DNA of 64,000 nt from Brevundimonas huaxiensis (GTDB taxonomy: Bacteria; Pseudomonadota; Alphaproteobacteria; Caulobacterales; Caulobacteraceae). The stretch is from contig NZ_JABBJE010000002.1 in the NCBI RefSeq assembly GCF_014218725.1, forward strand, positions 310,001 through 374,000, given 5' to 3'. Both the position numbers and the translations under genes were made by a program. The notes below the pieces were generated by a model. It worked only from the letters and a program-made list of their open reading frames with translations, was not told the DNA's origin and did not search any database. Numbering within the stretch: the first letter of the stretch is position 1; each line of letters starts with the position of its first letter. This document shows positions 41,113 through 50,113 of this stretch, one piece after another.

Positions 41113-43440
41113 ATGACGCGACCTCTCAAGCCTGCGGCTTCCCGTAGAAATTTCTTGTCTGGCCTGGGGCTTTTGGCCCTGATGGGCGCCGGAGTTTTCC
41201 CCATGCCTGTTTCCGCCCAAGCGTCCCGCACCGTCGCCCGTCACCGCCAGAAGATCGAGGATCTGATCGCGGCCATGACGGTCGAGGAGAAGGCGGGCCA
41301 GCTGAACCTGCTGGCCGATCCGTTCCGCTGGATGCCGACGGCGGTGAACCCGCTGGACGGCACGGGCGATCCCGCGCGCGTCACGGCCCTGATCCGCGAA
41401 GGCAAGGTCGGCAGCCTGTTCAACGGCATCGGCGCCGAGGCGGGCCGTCGCATCCAGCGCGTCGCGATGGAGGAAAGCCGGCTGAAGATCCCGCTGCTGT
41501 TCGCGGCGGACGTGATCCACGGCCTGTCGACCATCTTCCCGGTGCCTCTGGCCGAGGCGGCGGCCTTCGACACCGAACTGGCGCGGCGCACGGCGCGGGC
41601 GGCGGCGGTCGAGACGGCGGCGTCGGCCGTTCACCAGACCTACGCCCCCATGGTGGACGTGGCGCGCGACCAGCGCTGGGGCCGCAACGTCGAGGGCGCG
41701 GGCGAGGACGTACTGCTGAACAACCTGCTGGCCGCCGCCCGCGTGCGCGGCTTCCAGGGCGAAAAAGGTCTGGACGACCGTGACGCGGTCCTGGCCACCG
41801 CCAAACACATGGCCGCCTATTCCGCCGCCGTCGGCGGGGTCGAATACAACACCACCGACATGAGCGAGCAGACGCTGCGCGGGGTCTTCCTGCCGCCGTT
41901 CAAGGCCTCGGTGGACGCCGGCGCCCTGTCGATCATGAGCGCCTTCAACGACGTCAACGGCGTGCCGGCCTCGGGCAGCCGCAAGCTGCTGACTGACATC
42001 CTGCGCGGCGAATGGGGCTTCGAGGGCTTCGTCGTCTCCGACTACACCTCCGAGCAGGAACTGGTGGCCCACGGCTTCGCCGAGGACGGCCGCGACGCCG
42101 CCCGCCTGGCCTTCAACGCCGGGGTCGATGTGTCGATGGTGTCGGGTCTGTATCTGGAACATCTGCCCAGCCTCGTCGCCTCGGGCGAGGTGTCGATGGC
42201 GCGTCTGGACGAGGCGGTGCGCCGCGTCCTGAACACCAAGGCGGCGCTGGGCCTGTTCGACGACCCCTATCGCGGCACCGATCCGGTGCGTGAAAAGGCG
42301 GTGGTCGGCTCGCGCGAGCACGTCGAGCTGTCGCGTGAGGCGGGCCGCAAGTCGGTCGTGCTGCTGAAAAACGATAACGGCCTGCTGCCGTTGAAGAAGA
42401 GCCAGAAGATCGCCCTGGTCGGCCCGTTCGCCGACGACGTGGACAATGTCTGGGGGCCGTGGACCATCTGGGGCGCGCCCGAGCGACGCGTGTCGCTGGA
42501 GGCCGGCTTCCGCGCGGCCATGAGCGATCCGCAGAACCTGACCGTCGCACGCGGTTCGGGCGTCGAGACGCCGCTGGACGGCGGGATCGAGCAGGCCGTC
42601 GCCGCCGCACGCGACGCTGAGGTCATCGTCCTGGCCATCGGCGAAGCGACCAACATGTCGGGCGAGGCCCAGTCACGCACCGAGATCGTGGTGCCCGCGC
42701 CGCAGGTCGCCCTGGTCGACGCTATGGCGGCGCTGGGCAAGCCCATGGTCATCCTGCTGAGGAACGGCCGGGCTCTGGCGCTGGAAGGCAATGTGAAGAA
42801 CGCCCAGGCCATCGTCGTGACCTGGTTCCTGGGCGAACAGCTGGGTCATGCCGTCGCCGACGTCCTGTTCGGCGATCACGGCCCGTCGGCGCGCCTGCCG
42901 GTCAGCTTCCCGCACAAGTCGGGCCAGCAGCCCTATTCCTACGACCGCAAGACCACCGGCCGCCCGGCCAATCCCGATCTGGCGAACGAGGAATACAAGG
43001 CCCGCTATCGCGAGACGACGAATACGGCGCTGTATCCCTTCGGCTATGGCCTGACCTATGGCGCGATCAGCTATGGGCCGGTCGAGATGGAGAGCGACAA
43101 GCTGGCCTGGGCCGGCACGCTGGATCTGGCCGTGACCGTGACCAACACCGGGTCGCATCCGGCCGAGGAGCTGGTTCAGCTCTATATCCACGACCGGGTC
43201 GCCAGCCTGACCCAGCCGGGCCGATTGCTGAAGGACTTCAAGCGCGTGTCGCTGAAGCCGGGCCAGAGCACGAAGGTGACCTTCACCCTGAACGCTCGCC
43301 AACTGGGCTTCATCGGCGCGGACGAAACCTGGCGCATCGAGCCCGGTCTGTTCGACGTCTGGCTGGCGCCGCACGCCCAGGGCGGGGCCAAGGCGACGTT
43401 CCAGCTGATCGGTCCGGCGTCGATCACCGACGGGCGGTGA
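41113..43440 (+). CDS. bglX: Glycoside hydrolase family 3 beta-glucosidase (BglX-like)
   Basis: 775 residues, exported by a Tat-type signal (SRRNFLSGLGLLALMGAGVF). GH3 N-terminal barrel with FAADVIHGLSTIFPVPLAEAA and VEGAGEDVLLN, nucleophile Asp310 in GFVVSDYTSEQELV, the C-terminal domain with RKSVVLLKNDNGLLPLKK and the likely acid/base Glu in GEATNMSGEAQSR, and a fibronectin III-like domain at the end (VTVTNTGSHPAEELVQLYIHD). It cleaves beta-linked glucosides from cellobiose-like oligosaccharides in the periplasm. GGAG site 7 nt upstream. Confidence 0.95.
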   Translation: MTRPLKPAASRRNFLSGLGLLALMGAGVFPMPVSAQASRTVARHRQKIEDLIAAMTVEEKAGQLNLLADPFRWMPTAVNPLDGTGDPARVTALIREGKVGSLFNGIGAEAGRRIQRVAMEESRLKIPLLFAADVIHGLSTIFPVPLAEAAAFDTELARRTARAAAVETAASAVHQTYAPMVDVARDQRWGRNVEGAGEDVLLNNLLAAARVRGFQGEKGLDDRDAVLATAKHMAAYSAAVGGVEYNTTDMSEQTLRGVFLPPFKASVDAGALSIMSAFNDVNGVPASGSRKLLTDILRGEWGFEGFVVSDYTSEQELVAHGFAEDGRDAARLAFNAGVDVSMVSGLYLEHLPSLVASGEVSMARLDEAVRRVLNTKAALGLFDDPYRGTDPVREKAVVGSREHVELSREAGRKSVVLLKNDNGLLPLKKSQKIALVGPFADDVDNVWGPWTIWGAPERRVSLEAGFRAAMSDPQNLTVARGSGVETPLDGGIEQAVAAARDAEVIVLAIGEATNMSGEAQSRTEIVVPAPQVALVDAMAALGKPMVILLRNGRALALEGNVKNAQAIVVTWFLGEQLGHAVADVLFGDHGPSARLPVSFPHKSGQQPYSYDRKTTGRPANPDLANEEYKARYRETTNTALYPFGYGLTYGAISYGPVEMESDKLAWAGTLDLAVTVTNTGSHPAEELVQLYIHDRVASLTQPGRLLKDFKRVSLKPGQSTKVTFTLNARQLGFIGADETWRIEPGLFDVWLAPHAQGGAKATFQLIGPASITDGR

Positions 43441-43537
43441 CGCGCGCCACGTTGACGGGGCAGGCGGCAGGGCTTAACGACGCCGCCGTTTGCCTTCGGC
43501 CTTCGTATCGGCCGGATTCGATTTTAGGAGCGCGCCC

Positions 43538-44698
43538 ATGACGACGAAGATTCTTCCGGGCGCCACCGGCGTTCTCGCGCTCGCGGACGGCACGATCCTG
43601 CAGGGCGTCGGCGTGGGCGCCGTCGGCTCGGCCCTGGGCGAGGTGGTCTTCAACACCGCCATGACCGGCTATCAGGAAATCCTGACTGATCCGTCGTACA
43701 TGAGCCAGATCCTGGCCTTCACCTTCCCGCACGTCGGCAATGTGGGGACCAATGTCGAAGACATCGAGCAGATGGGCGGCGGGTCCGACACCTCGGCGCG
43801 CGGCGCCATCTTCCGCGACGTTCCGACCGATCCGGCCAATTATCGCTCGGACGCCAGTTTCGACGACTGGATGAAGCGGCGCGGCGTCGTGGGTCTGGCC
43901 GGGGTGGACACCCGCGCCCTGACCAAGATCATCCGCGACAAGGGCGCGCCACACGCCGTCATCGCCCACGACCCGGACGGAAACTTCGACCTGGAGGCCC
44001 TGGTCGCCCAGGCCAAGGGCTGGACCGGGCTGGTCGGTCTGGACCTGGCCAAGCCCGCCTCGACCCTGCAGGCGTTCGAATGGAACGAGGGTCTGTGGGA
44101 CTGGCCGGAAGGTCATCCGAAGACCGAGGGCCGCAAGGACGTGGTCGTCATCGACTACGGCGTGAAGCGCAACATCCTGCGCGCCCTGGCCTCGACTGGC
44201 GCGCGCATCACCGTGGTCCCGGCGACGACGACGGCGGAAGAGGTTCTGGCCCGCAATCCCGACGGCGTGGTTCTGTCCAACGGTCCGGGCGATCCGGCTG
44301 CGACAGGCGAATACGCCGTGCCTGAAATCCAGAAGCTGGTCGCCAGCGGCAAGCCCTTGATGGGCATCTGCCTGGGCCACCAGATGCTGGCCCTGGCCCT
44401 GGGCGCCAGGACGGTGAAGATGGATCAGGGCCACCACGGCGCCAACCATCCGGTCAAGGATCTGACCACCGGCAAGGTCGAGATCGTGTCGATGAACCAC
44501 GGTTTCACCGTCGATCGCGACAGCCTGCCCGACGCGGTGACCGAGACCCACGTCAGCCTGTTCGACGGCACCAACTGCGGCATCGCGGTCAAGGACAAGC
44601 CGATCTTCAGCGTCCAGCACCACCCTGAGGCCTCGCCCGGCCCGACCGACAGCCTGTATCTGTTCGACCGGTTCGCCGATCTGATGGGCGATCGCTGA
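43538..44698 (+). CDS. carA: Carbamoyl-phosphate synthase small subunit CarA
   Basis: Glutaminase subunit supplying ammonia to CarB for arginine and pyrimidine synthesis. 386 residues from ATG 43538 with TAGGAG upstream. N-terminal domain [22 protein letters not shown]-terminal class I amidotransferase with catalytic Cys278 in [15 protein letters not shown], and His/Glu in [11 protein letters not shown]. carB is not next to it. Followed after 4 bp by a glycosyltransferase-like gene. Confidence 0.97.
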   Translation: MTTKILPGATGVLALADGTILQGVGVGAVGSALGEVVFNTAMTGYQEILTDPSYMSQILAFTFPHVGNVGTNVEDIEQMGGGSDTSARGAIFRDVPTDPANYRSDASFDDWMKRRGVVGLAGVDTRALTKIIRDKGAPHAVIAHDPDGNFDLEALVAQAKGWTGLVGLDLAKPASTLQAFEWNEGLWDWPEGHPKTEGRKDVVVIDYGVKRNILRALASTGARITVVPATTTAEEVLARNPDGVVLSNGPGDPAATGEYAVPEIQKLVASGKPLMGICLGHQMLALALGARTVKMDQGHHGANHPVKDLTTGKVEIVSMNHGFTVDRDSLPDAVTETHVSLFDGTNCGIAVKDKPIFSVQHHPEASPGPTDSLYLFDRFADLMGDR

Positions 44699-44702
44699 CG
44701 CC

Positions 44703-45647
44703 ATGAAACAGGGGGCGGTTCGGTCGGACTATCTGGACTGGCTGGCCGAGGCGTTCGAGGTCGCTCGCCGGTTTACGCCCCTGCCGGACGGTGATGTCGT
44801 CGTCGGCTACGCCACCGGATACGACGCGGCCGATATCGCGCCCTTCGTCCTGTCGCTGCGGGCCGTGTTCGAGGGTCCTGTGGCTCTCGTCGTCGATGCT
44901 GAACCGGCCCTGCGCGCCTTTCTGGCCCAGCATCGGGTGACCGCCGTCGATGCGCCGGTCTGGCGCGGATGGGCGCCGCATCCGGTGATGCAGCGGTTCG
45001 TGGCCTTCGCTGGTTTGCTGGGCGAGCGGCCCGGCGCGGCCCTGGCCTGCGACGTGCGCGATGTGATCTTCCAGGCGCCGCCCTTCGATCCGGCGCCGAA
45101 GGAGCTTGAGGCCTATGTCGAGGCCGAGACGCCGCTGGCCGATCATGCCTTCAACATGAAGTATCTGCGCGCCCTGTTCGGGGAGGCCCAAGCGCGGCAG
45201 CTGGCCGACAAGGCCTGTCTGTGCGTCGGCACCCTCGTCGGGCCACGCGCGGAGGTCTCGCGGCTGTCGCGACTGATCCTGTCGCTGGCGGCGACGCCGC
45301 GGTCCGAGATCGGCGGGGCGTTCGGCGCCGATCAGGCGGCCTTCAACATGGCGATCCATCAGGGTCTGACGGCGATGACCGTTCGTCCCAACTACGGGCG
45401 CGTGGCGACCCTGGGCCTGACGCCCGGCGAGATGCTGAGGTTCGAGGGGGGCAAGGTCGTCAATCCGGACGCCAGCGTCAGCCCCATTGTCCATCAGCAT
45501 GATCGCCATCCGCATCTTGAAGCGCCGGTCCATGCGCTGTGGGGTGGAGGGCTGGAGCTGCGTCGGCGGGTAAGGCCCAAGTCGGCGGGGCAGAAGTTCG
45601 AAAAGCTGAAAGCCTCGCTGCGCCGCCGGATGCCCGAACTGCGATGA
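44703..45647 (+). CDS. Putative nucleotide-sugar (glycosyl) transferase-like protein
   Basis: 314 residues. Text such as VVGYATGYDAADIAPFVLSLR, ALACDVRDVIFQAPPF and GGAFGADQAAFNMAIHQG is typical of an uncharacterised GT-A-like family in which DVRD would be the metal-binding DxD. No signal peptide or membrane helix. Start ATG 44703 is 4 bp after carA. The last ~170 bp overlap the galE coding region on the other strand, so this gene and galE end tail to tail. Confidence 0.7.
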   Translation: MKQGAVRSDYLDWLAEAFEVARRFTPLPDGDVVVGYATGYDAADIAPFVLSLRAVFEGPVALVVDAEPALRAFLAQHRVTAVDAPVWRGWAPHPVMQRFVAFAGLLGERPGAALACDVRDVIFQAPPFDPAPKELEAYVEAETPLADHAFNMKYLRALFGEAQARQLADKACLCVGTLVGPRAEVSRLSRLILSLAATPRSEIGGAFGADQAAFNMAIHQGLTAMTVRPNYGRVATLGLTPGEMLRFEGGKVVNPDASVSPIVHQHDRHPHLEAPVHALWGGGLELRRRVRPKSAGQKFEKLKASLRRRMPELR

Positions 45648-46653
45648 CCCGGCTGTGCCAGGCCCAGGCGCTGGCGACGATGGAAGGCAGGTCCGACTGG
45701 CGTGGCGCAAAGCCCAGCGCCTGACGGGCCAAGGTGATGTCCGACACAAGATGCGACGGGTCGCCCGCACGGCGCGCTCCGGCTGCGTCGGGCAGTCGAA
45801 GGCCGCTGTGCGCCGTGATGGCCTCAAGCACCTGCCGCACCGAATGGCCGCGACCGGCGCCCAGATTGCAGGCGAAGAAGCCGCGTCGGTCGCCGAGCAA
45901 CTGGGTCAGGGCGGCAAGGTGGCCCTGAGCCAGGTCGCAGACGTGGACATAGTCGCGCACCGCCGTGCCGTCGGGTGTCGGATAGTCGATCCCATGAACG
46001 GCGAAATCGTCGATCTGGCCGCGCAAGGCCATCATGGCGCGCGGGATGAGATGGGTCTCGACCGGCCGATCTTCGCCGATCAGGCCTGACGCCGAGGCGC
46101 CGCTGGCGTTGAAATAACGCAGCGCGATCACATTCAGCCCGTGCGCGGCGCTGGCGTCCGACAGGATCTGTTCGCAGCCCAGTTTGGAGCGGCCATAGGG
46201 GGTGACGGGCGCCAGCGGCGTCGCCTCGGTGATCGGATCGCCGCCGGGATCGCCATAGACGGCGCAGGTGCTGGAAAAGACCAGCCGGTTCACGCCCGCC
46301 GTTCGCATCCCGCCCAACAGGCCGAACAGACCGCCGACATTGTTGCGGTAATAATCCAGCGGCGCGCGCACCGACTCCGGGACCACTGACGAGCCGGCGA
46401 AATGCATGACGGCGCAGATATCGTGGGCGATCAGGGTGTGGCGCACCTTGTCCGCGTCCCAGACATCGCCCTCGACCAGCGGCCCCCAGCGCACGAACCG
46501 GCGCCGGCCGGTCGACAGGTTGTCATAGGTGACGGGCCGATAGCCGGCGGCCGCCAAGGCCTCGCACACATGGGCGCCGATATAGCCCGCGCCGCCTGTG
46601 ACCAGGATCGCCTTCGCAGATGTCAGCGCCGATCCGACTTCGCCCATCCGCAC
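45478..46653 (-). CDS. galE: UDP-glucose 4-epimerase GalE
   Basis: Interconverts UDP-glucose and UDP-galactose for surface polysaccharides. 391 residues. NAD motif TGGAGYIGAHVCEAL, VMHFAGSSVVPESV, SSTCAVYGDP (Ser/Tyr catalytic region with PYGRSKLGCEQIL), and RDYVHVCDLAQGHL. The typical GalE ends soon after the WAWHSR segment, but here the frame stays open for a further ~56 residues antisense to the 44703-45647 gene. The extra tail (Ala/Pro-rich, low complexity) is probably not folded protein. Confidence 0.93.
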   Translation of the reverse strand: MRMGEVGSALTSAKAILVTGGAGYIGAHVCEALAAAGYRPVTYDNLSTGRRRFVRWGPLVEGDVWDADKVRHTLIAHDICAVMHFAGSSVVPESVRAPLDYYRNNVGGLFGLLGGMRTAGVNRLVFSSTCAVYGDPGGDPITEATPLAPVTPYGRSKLGCEQILSDASAAHGLNVIALRYFNASGASASGLIGEDRPVETHLIPRAMMALRGQIDDFAVHGIDYPTPDGTAVRDYVHVCDLAQGHLAALTQLLGDRRGFFACNLGAGRGHSVRQVLEAITAHSGLRLPDAAGARRAGDPSHLVSDITLARQALGFAPRQSDLPSIVASAWAWHSRVIAVRASGGAARLSAFRTSAPPTWALPADAAPALHPTAHGPALQDADGDHADGQWG

Positions 46654-46725
46654 TTGTCGGATACCAACGGTCGGTAAATCAACCCCAAATCACCGCCATG
46701 GGTATTCAGAGGTGTGAAGCGACTG

Positions 46726-46992
46726 TCAGGGGATCGGCGAGAAGCTGCGTTCTTCCCGCAGGGCGCTGGCTTTCCGGACGGCGATCGGTGCGGCATGCAG
46801 CCAGTAGTCGGCGTCTTCGAGACGCTGCTCTCTGCGGCGCTCTAGTCCGCGCAGGCGGCGCAGGGCGGCGTTCTGGAGAAGGCGCGCATGCAGGGCGCGG
46901 GGCGACAGTTCGGCGATGGCGGGAGAGCCGGGGACGGCGACGGCGTCGGGGCCTTTGGGCTCCACCGCCGGGCGGGCGATGGCGATAAACAT
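46726..46992 (-). CDS. Small conserved-looking hypothetical protein
   Basis: 88 residues from ATG at 46992. Codon third positions are strongly G/C like real genes here. Composition is Ala/Arg/Leu-rich with a helical middle (ALHARLLQNAALRRLRGLERRREQRLED) and DADYWLHAAPIAVRK. No signal peptide, no motif I recognise. A TTAACCA half-site lies at 47043-47049 upstream. Confidence 0.6.
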   Translation of the reverse strand: MFIAIARPAVEPKGPDAVAVPGSPAIAELSPRALHARLLQNAALRRLRGLERRREQRLEDADYWLHAAPIAVRKASALREERSFSPIP

Positions 46993-47208
46993 GAGGATCT
47001 CGGTGCAGGAGGGAGAGGCGCTTCTGCGCCGAGCTAACGATGGGTTAACCACAGTCCCTGTGGATAGTTCCTGACTCCGTCCGAAAAAAGTCCATGAATC
47101 GAGAGGCTTACTGCCCGCTTCCGGACAAAATGGTTACCGAAATCTTAATCCGGGGTCGGAGCGTTCGCTCGACAATGTCCGGGAAGGGCGCTGCAGAGGC
47201 GCCGCCGG

Positions 47209-47283
47209 TGGCAGTCCCTAGGGGAGTCGAACCCCTCTTTTCAGGTTGAAAACCTGACGTCCTAACCGATAGACGAAGGGACC
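47209..47283 (-). tRNA. tRNA-Glu (anticodon UUC)
   Basis: 75 nt including encoded CCA. Acceptor GGTCCCT pairs with AGGGACT (G-U at 1-72); D-arm GTCT...GGAC; anticodon stem TCAGG/CCTGA encloses TTTTCAA, so anticodon is TTC; T-arm AGGGGTTCGACTCCCCT is complete; discriminator G then CCA. Lies downstream of metB on the same strand. Confidence 0.97.
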
Positions 47284-47335
47284 GCGGCCGGGGCGGCGCA
47301 TGTGCCCCGGTTCGGCTCCTCCTGCAAGCAAAAAG

Positions 47336-48514
47336 TTACGCGGCCGCAGCGGTTGCGGGCACGAGGGCGTCCAGCGCCGGGAACAGGTCGGCGATCAGGT
47401 CCTCGACATGCTCCAGACCCACCGACAGGCGCACCAAACCATCGCCGATGCCGGCCGTTGCGCGCTGTTCCGGCGTCATGGCGGCGTGGGTCATGGTGGC
47501 CGGGTGGGCGATCAGGCTTTCAACGCCGCCCAGCGATTCCGCCAAGGTGAAGATTTCCAGCGTCTCGACCAGATCGCGCACGGCGTCCGTGCCGCCTTGC
47601 AGTTCGAAGCTGAGCATGGCGCCGGGGCCGGCCTGCTGGGCCGCGACCAGGACGTGGTTGGGGTGCGACTTCAGGCCCGGATAATGGACGGCCTTGACCG
47701 CCGGGTGGGCGGCCAGCTTTTCGGCGATCTTGCCCGCCGTGGCCTGCTGCCGCTCGATCCGGGCGAACAGGGTGCGCACGCCGCGCAGGGTCAGATAGGC
47801 GTCGAAGGGCGAGCCGGTCACGCCGGTGCAGTTGGCCCACCAGGCCAGGGTCTGGTGATCCTCGGCGTCGGCCGAGATGACCGCCCCGCCGACCACGTCC
47901 GAATGGCCGTTGATGAATTTGGTGGTCGAGTGGACCACGAAGTCGGCGCCCAGCTTGATCGGGTTCTGCAGCGCCGGCGACAGGAAGGTGTTGTCGCACA
48001 CGACCTTGGCGCCCGCCGCATGGGCGCGAGTGCAGATGTCGGCGACGTCCACCAGACGCAGCAGCGGGTTGGACGGGGTCTCGACCAGCACCAGCTTGGG
48101 CTTCTGCGCCAGAGCGGCCTCGAAGGCGACGGGATCGCTCTGATCGACCAGCAGCAGTTCGAAATGCCCCTTCTTCGCGCGGGCGTTCAGCAGGCGACAG
48201 GTGCCGCCGTAACAGTCGTGCGGGGCGATCAGCAGATCGCCCGGCTCCAGCAGGGTCAAAGGCAGGTCGACCGCCGCCATGCCGGTGGCGGTGATGACGC
48301 AGCCGGCGCCGCCCTCCAGCTCGGCCAGGGTCTCGGCCAGAACGTCGCGGGTCGGATTGCCCGAACGGCTGTAGTCGTACTTCCGCTTCTGATCGAAGCC
48401 GGCGAAGGAATAGTTGGACGACAGATACAGCGGCGGCATGACCGCGCCGTGGGCCGTGTCCGTATCCACGCCCGTGCGGGCGGCGATGGTGTGCGGATTG
48501 GCGATACGGGTCAT
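47336..48514 (-). CDS. metB: Cystathionine gamma-synthase (MetB-type PLP enzyme)
   Basis: Cys/Met metabolism PLP enzyme of 392 residues; in the context of metX it joins acylhomoserine with cysteine (or sulfide) on the way to methionine. Start ATG 48514, overlapping the metX stop (TCAT on the plus strand). PLP-Lys in DFVVHSTTKFINGHSDVVGG; YDYSRSGNPTRDVLAETLAELEGG, SPFDAYLTLRGVRTL and HPATMTHA motifs. Whether it prefers cysteine (MetB) or sulfide (MetZ) cannot be told from sequence. Confidence 0.93.
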   Translation of the reverse strand: MTRIANPHTIAARTGVDTDTAHGAVMPPLYLSSNYSFAGFDQKRKYDYSRSGNPTRDVLAETLAELEGGAGCVITATGMAAVDLPLTLLEPGDLLIAPHDCYGGTCRLLNARAKKGHFELLLVDQSDPVAFEAALAQKPKLVLVETPSNPLLRLVDVADICTRAHAAGAKVVCDNTFLSPALQNPIKLGADFVVHSTTKFINGHSDVVGGAVISADAEDHQTLAWWANCTGVTGSPFDAYLTLRGVRTLFARIERQQATAGKIAEKLAAHPAVKAVHYPGLKSHPNHVLVAAQQAGPGAMLSFELQGGTDAVRDLVETLEIFTLAESLGGVESLIAHPATMTHAAMTPEQRATAGIGDGLVRLSVGLEHVEDLIADLFPALDALVPATAAAA

Positions 48515-49563
48515 GCTTTGATGTCCTTCAAGGCGGCGCGGAGGATGTCGCCGACGAAGGCGTCCTCCTTCAGAAAGGCGTCGTGGCCATAGAGCGAGGG
48601 CGCCTCGACGAAGCGCCACAGGGTCGGCAACCGCGCGGCCAGTTCGCGGATGTCGTCGATCGGCACCAGCCGGTCGGAGGTGAAGCCGATCAGGGTGACG
48701 GGGGTCGTGATGGCCTCGGGCGTCACGCTGTGGCGGTCCAGGGAATCGGACATCGACAGCCAGCGCGCCGGGGTGGTGTGGGTGCGGTAGGCCTGACCCC
48801 GCGCCGTCAGATAGTCGCAGACGGGATAGGCGCCGCCGACCGCGCTGGGCGCCGTGGTGTCGAAGCGGTCGTCGAACTCCTCGGCCGTGCGATAGGTGGT
48901 CATGGCCAGTTCGCGGGCCAGGGCGACGCCTTCTTCCGGACGGCCGGCGGCGACGGCGAACTGCAGGATGCGGCGCTGGATGCCGCGCCAGGCGGTGGCC
49001 TGAGGATGGGCGCGGTGGGCGGCCGACACGATGATCAGCTGCTCGGCCCAGTCGGGGAACAGTTCGGCGAAGGCCAGGCCGACCATGCCGCCGTAGGAGC
49101 AGCCGACGAAGGCGGCGACGCGCTCGATCTTCAGATGGTTCAGCACCAGGGCAAGCAGGCGGGCCTGGTCCTGCGTGGTGATGGTGACGGCCTTGTCCAG
49201 GAACTCGGCGCCGGGGGCGAAATCGACGGCCAGAACTTGCAGGCGGCTCAGATCGATGGGCCCGCGCACCGAAACGGCGCCCGACCACCAGCCCAGGCCG
49301 TTGGTTTCCGTCCGGTGGACGAAGCGGCCGGCCGAGATGCCGCCGGCGACCACGACGACCGGCGCGCCGATCCGGCCATGCAGGCGGCCGACGATATTGG
49401 GCTGGTTCAGCTTTTCGCCCGAGGCGAGGCGGAAGTCGGCGGGAATGGGAACGATGACGTCGCGGGCGCCGCCGCGCTCACGCGTCGGTTCGCGGACAGG
49501 GGTGATGGCTGTCGCGCGGCGACAGTCGGGGTCTTCGAGCAGGGTGGTGTCGGCCAGGGTCAT
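48511..49563 (-). CDS. metX: Homoserine O-acyltransferase MetX
   Basis: Activates homoserine for methionine synthesis by O-acylation. 350 residues from ATG at 49563; the frame extends upstream to 49641 through the riboswitch, which is non-coding. Alpha/beta hydrolase fold with nucleophile in GCSYGGMVGLAFAELFP (rather than the classic GGSMGG), catalytic Asp in FTSDRLVP, and His in YGHDAFLKE. The GCSYGG variant occurs in the proteobacterial group that may use succinyl-CoA. Controlled by the SAM riboswitch upstream. Confidence 0.94.
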   Translation of the reverse strand: MTLADTTLLEDPDCRRATAITPVREPTRERGGARDVIVPIPADFRLASGEKLNQPNIVGRLHGRIGAPVVVVAGGISAGRFVHRTETNGLGWWSGAVSVRGPIDLSRLQVLAVDFAPGAEFLDKAVTITTQDQARLLALVLNHLKIERVAAFVGCSYGGMVGLAFAELFPDWAEQLIIVSAAHRAHPQATAWRGIQRRILQFAVAAGRPEEGVALARELAMTTYRTAEEFDDRFDTTAPSAVGGAYPVCDYLTARGQAYRTHTTPARWLSMSDSLDRHSVTPEAITTPVTLIGFTSDRLVPIDDIRELAARLPTLWRFVEAPSLYGHDAFLKEDAFVGDILRAALKDIKA

Positions 49564-49570
49564 CGTCGTT

Positions 49571-49604
49571 CCGCATCGTTCTCGCTCAGCAAGTCTCGAT
49601 GCGG
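49571..49604 (-). promoter_or_regulatory. Hairpin occluding the metX ribosome-binding site
   Basis: CCGCATCG (plus strand 49571-49578) and CGATGCGG (49597-49604) form an 8-bp stem whose 3' arm runs into the GGAAC ahead of metX ATG (49563). A second copy of the GCATCG-type sequence at 49631-49636 could pair with the same arm. Together with the overlap at 49639-49641 with riboswitch helix P1, this forms a plausible switchable expression platform. Confidence 0.6.
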
Positions 49605-49638
49605 TGACAGAGCGTGGAGCGTCGTCTCGTCGATGCTC

Positions 49639-49755
49639 CACTCATCTCTCGCGACCCCGAAGGACCCCGCAGGAGTTGGCACCGTTTCGAGCTGTGAGAC
49701 CCGATGGTTGCCCCAGCGTCAAAGGGCCTAATCCCTCGGCTGGTCTTGATGAGTG
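49639..49755 (-). promoter_or_regulatory. SAM-I (S-box) riboswitch upstream of metX
   Basis: Read on the minus strand: P1 CACTCATC (49755-49748) pairs with GATGAGTG (49646-49639). Between are the S-box core elements: AAGA after P1, GAGGGA-TTA-GGCCC hairpin, TGACGCTGGGGCAACC, and GGTGCCAACTCCTGC, in the right order and spacing. Binding of S-adenosylmethionine should stabilise P1. The 3' strand of P1 shares 3 nt with a GTGGAGC/GCTCCAC hairpin (49635-49641 with 49614-49620), the likely switch. The metX start is 76 nt downstream. Confidence 0.93.
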
Positions 49756-49884
49756 ACTTTACGTTGATGATCCGGGCGGCGCCGGTCAAGCGAAAAATTC
49801 AACCTCATTGATGACATCTGTCGACGCCGTGGGGGTGAAAACGCACCATAAGCGTCTTGTCGTGAAAAAATAATCCACGACGAC

Positions 49885-49913
49885 TTGACAGAGCGGGGGT
49901 CGTCCGATCACCC
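49885..49913 (+). promoter_or_regulatory. Promoter candidate for the thr leader and fusion gene
   Basis: A perfect TTGACA at 49885-49890; the -10 region at 49908-49913 is weak, as is common in GC-rich alphaproteobacteria. It diverges from the metX transcript. Transcription would begin about 49920 and include the leader peptide and attenuator. Confidence 0.55.
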
Positions 49914-50008
49914 TGACATCAGATTTCAACCGGACCTGCCCTGTGCAACAGCGCTCGCTCATCGCCGAAGTTTCAACCGTCGCCGGCCTCGCCGCGACGC
50001 GTTTCGGC

Positions 50009-50083
50009 ATGATCCTCGGCGGCGCGATTATCGGCGGCACCACCGGCACCACCACCATGCCCGAACGGGCGGGACGAGTTTAG
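50009..50083 (+). CDS. thr operon leader peptide (Thr/Ile-rich attenuator)
   Basis: 24 codons starting at ATG 50009 and ending at TAG 50081-50083, not long enough to be annotated. The peptide begins MILGGAIIGG, then has five Thr codons (ACC ACC GGC ACC ACC ACC) at 50039-50056 and a Met codon, then PERAGRV. The run is what a ribosome-stalling regulatory peptide for threonine (plus isoleucine/methionine) looks like. It is followed 31 bp later by a terminator, then by the gene for homoserine dehydrogenase. A GTG at 49943 is in frame and would make a 46-residue version; neither has a good ribosome-binding site. Confidence 0.75.
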   Translation: MILGGAIIGGTTGTTTMPERAGRV

Positions 50084-50113
50084 CGCGCCGAACCTCGGCA
50101 ACCGCAGAACCCG

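Noticed and set aside
47284..47320. CCGGGGC/GCCCCGG hairpin between metB and tRNA-Glu
   Set aside because: No T-run; could be chance in GC-rich sequence, so not listed as a terminator.
49943..50083. 46-codon longer version of the thr leader from GTG 49943
   Set aside because: No Shine-Dalgarno; the extra N-terminal codons add no Thr run. Kept as an alternative only.
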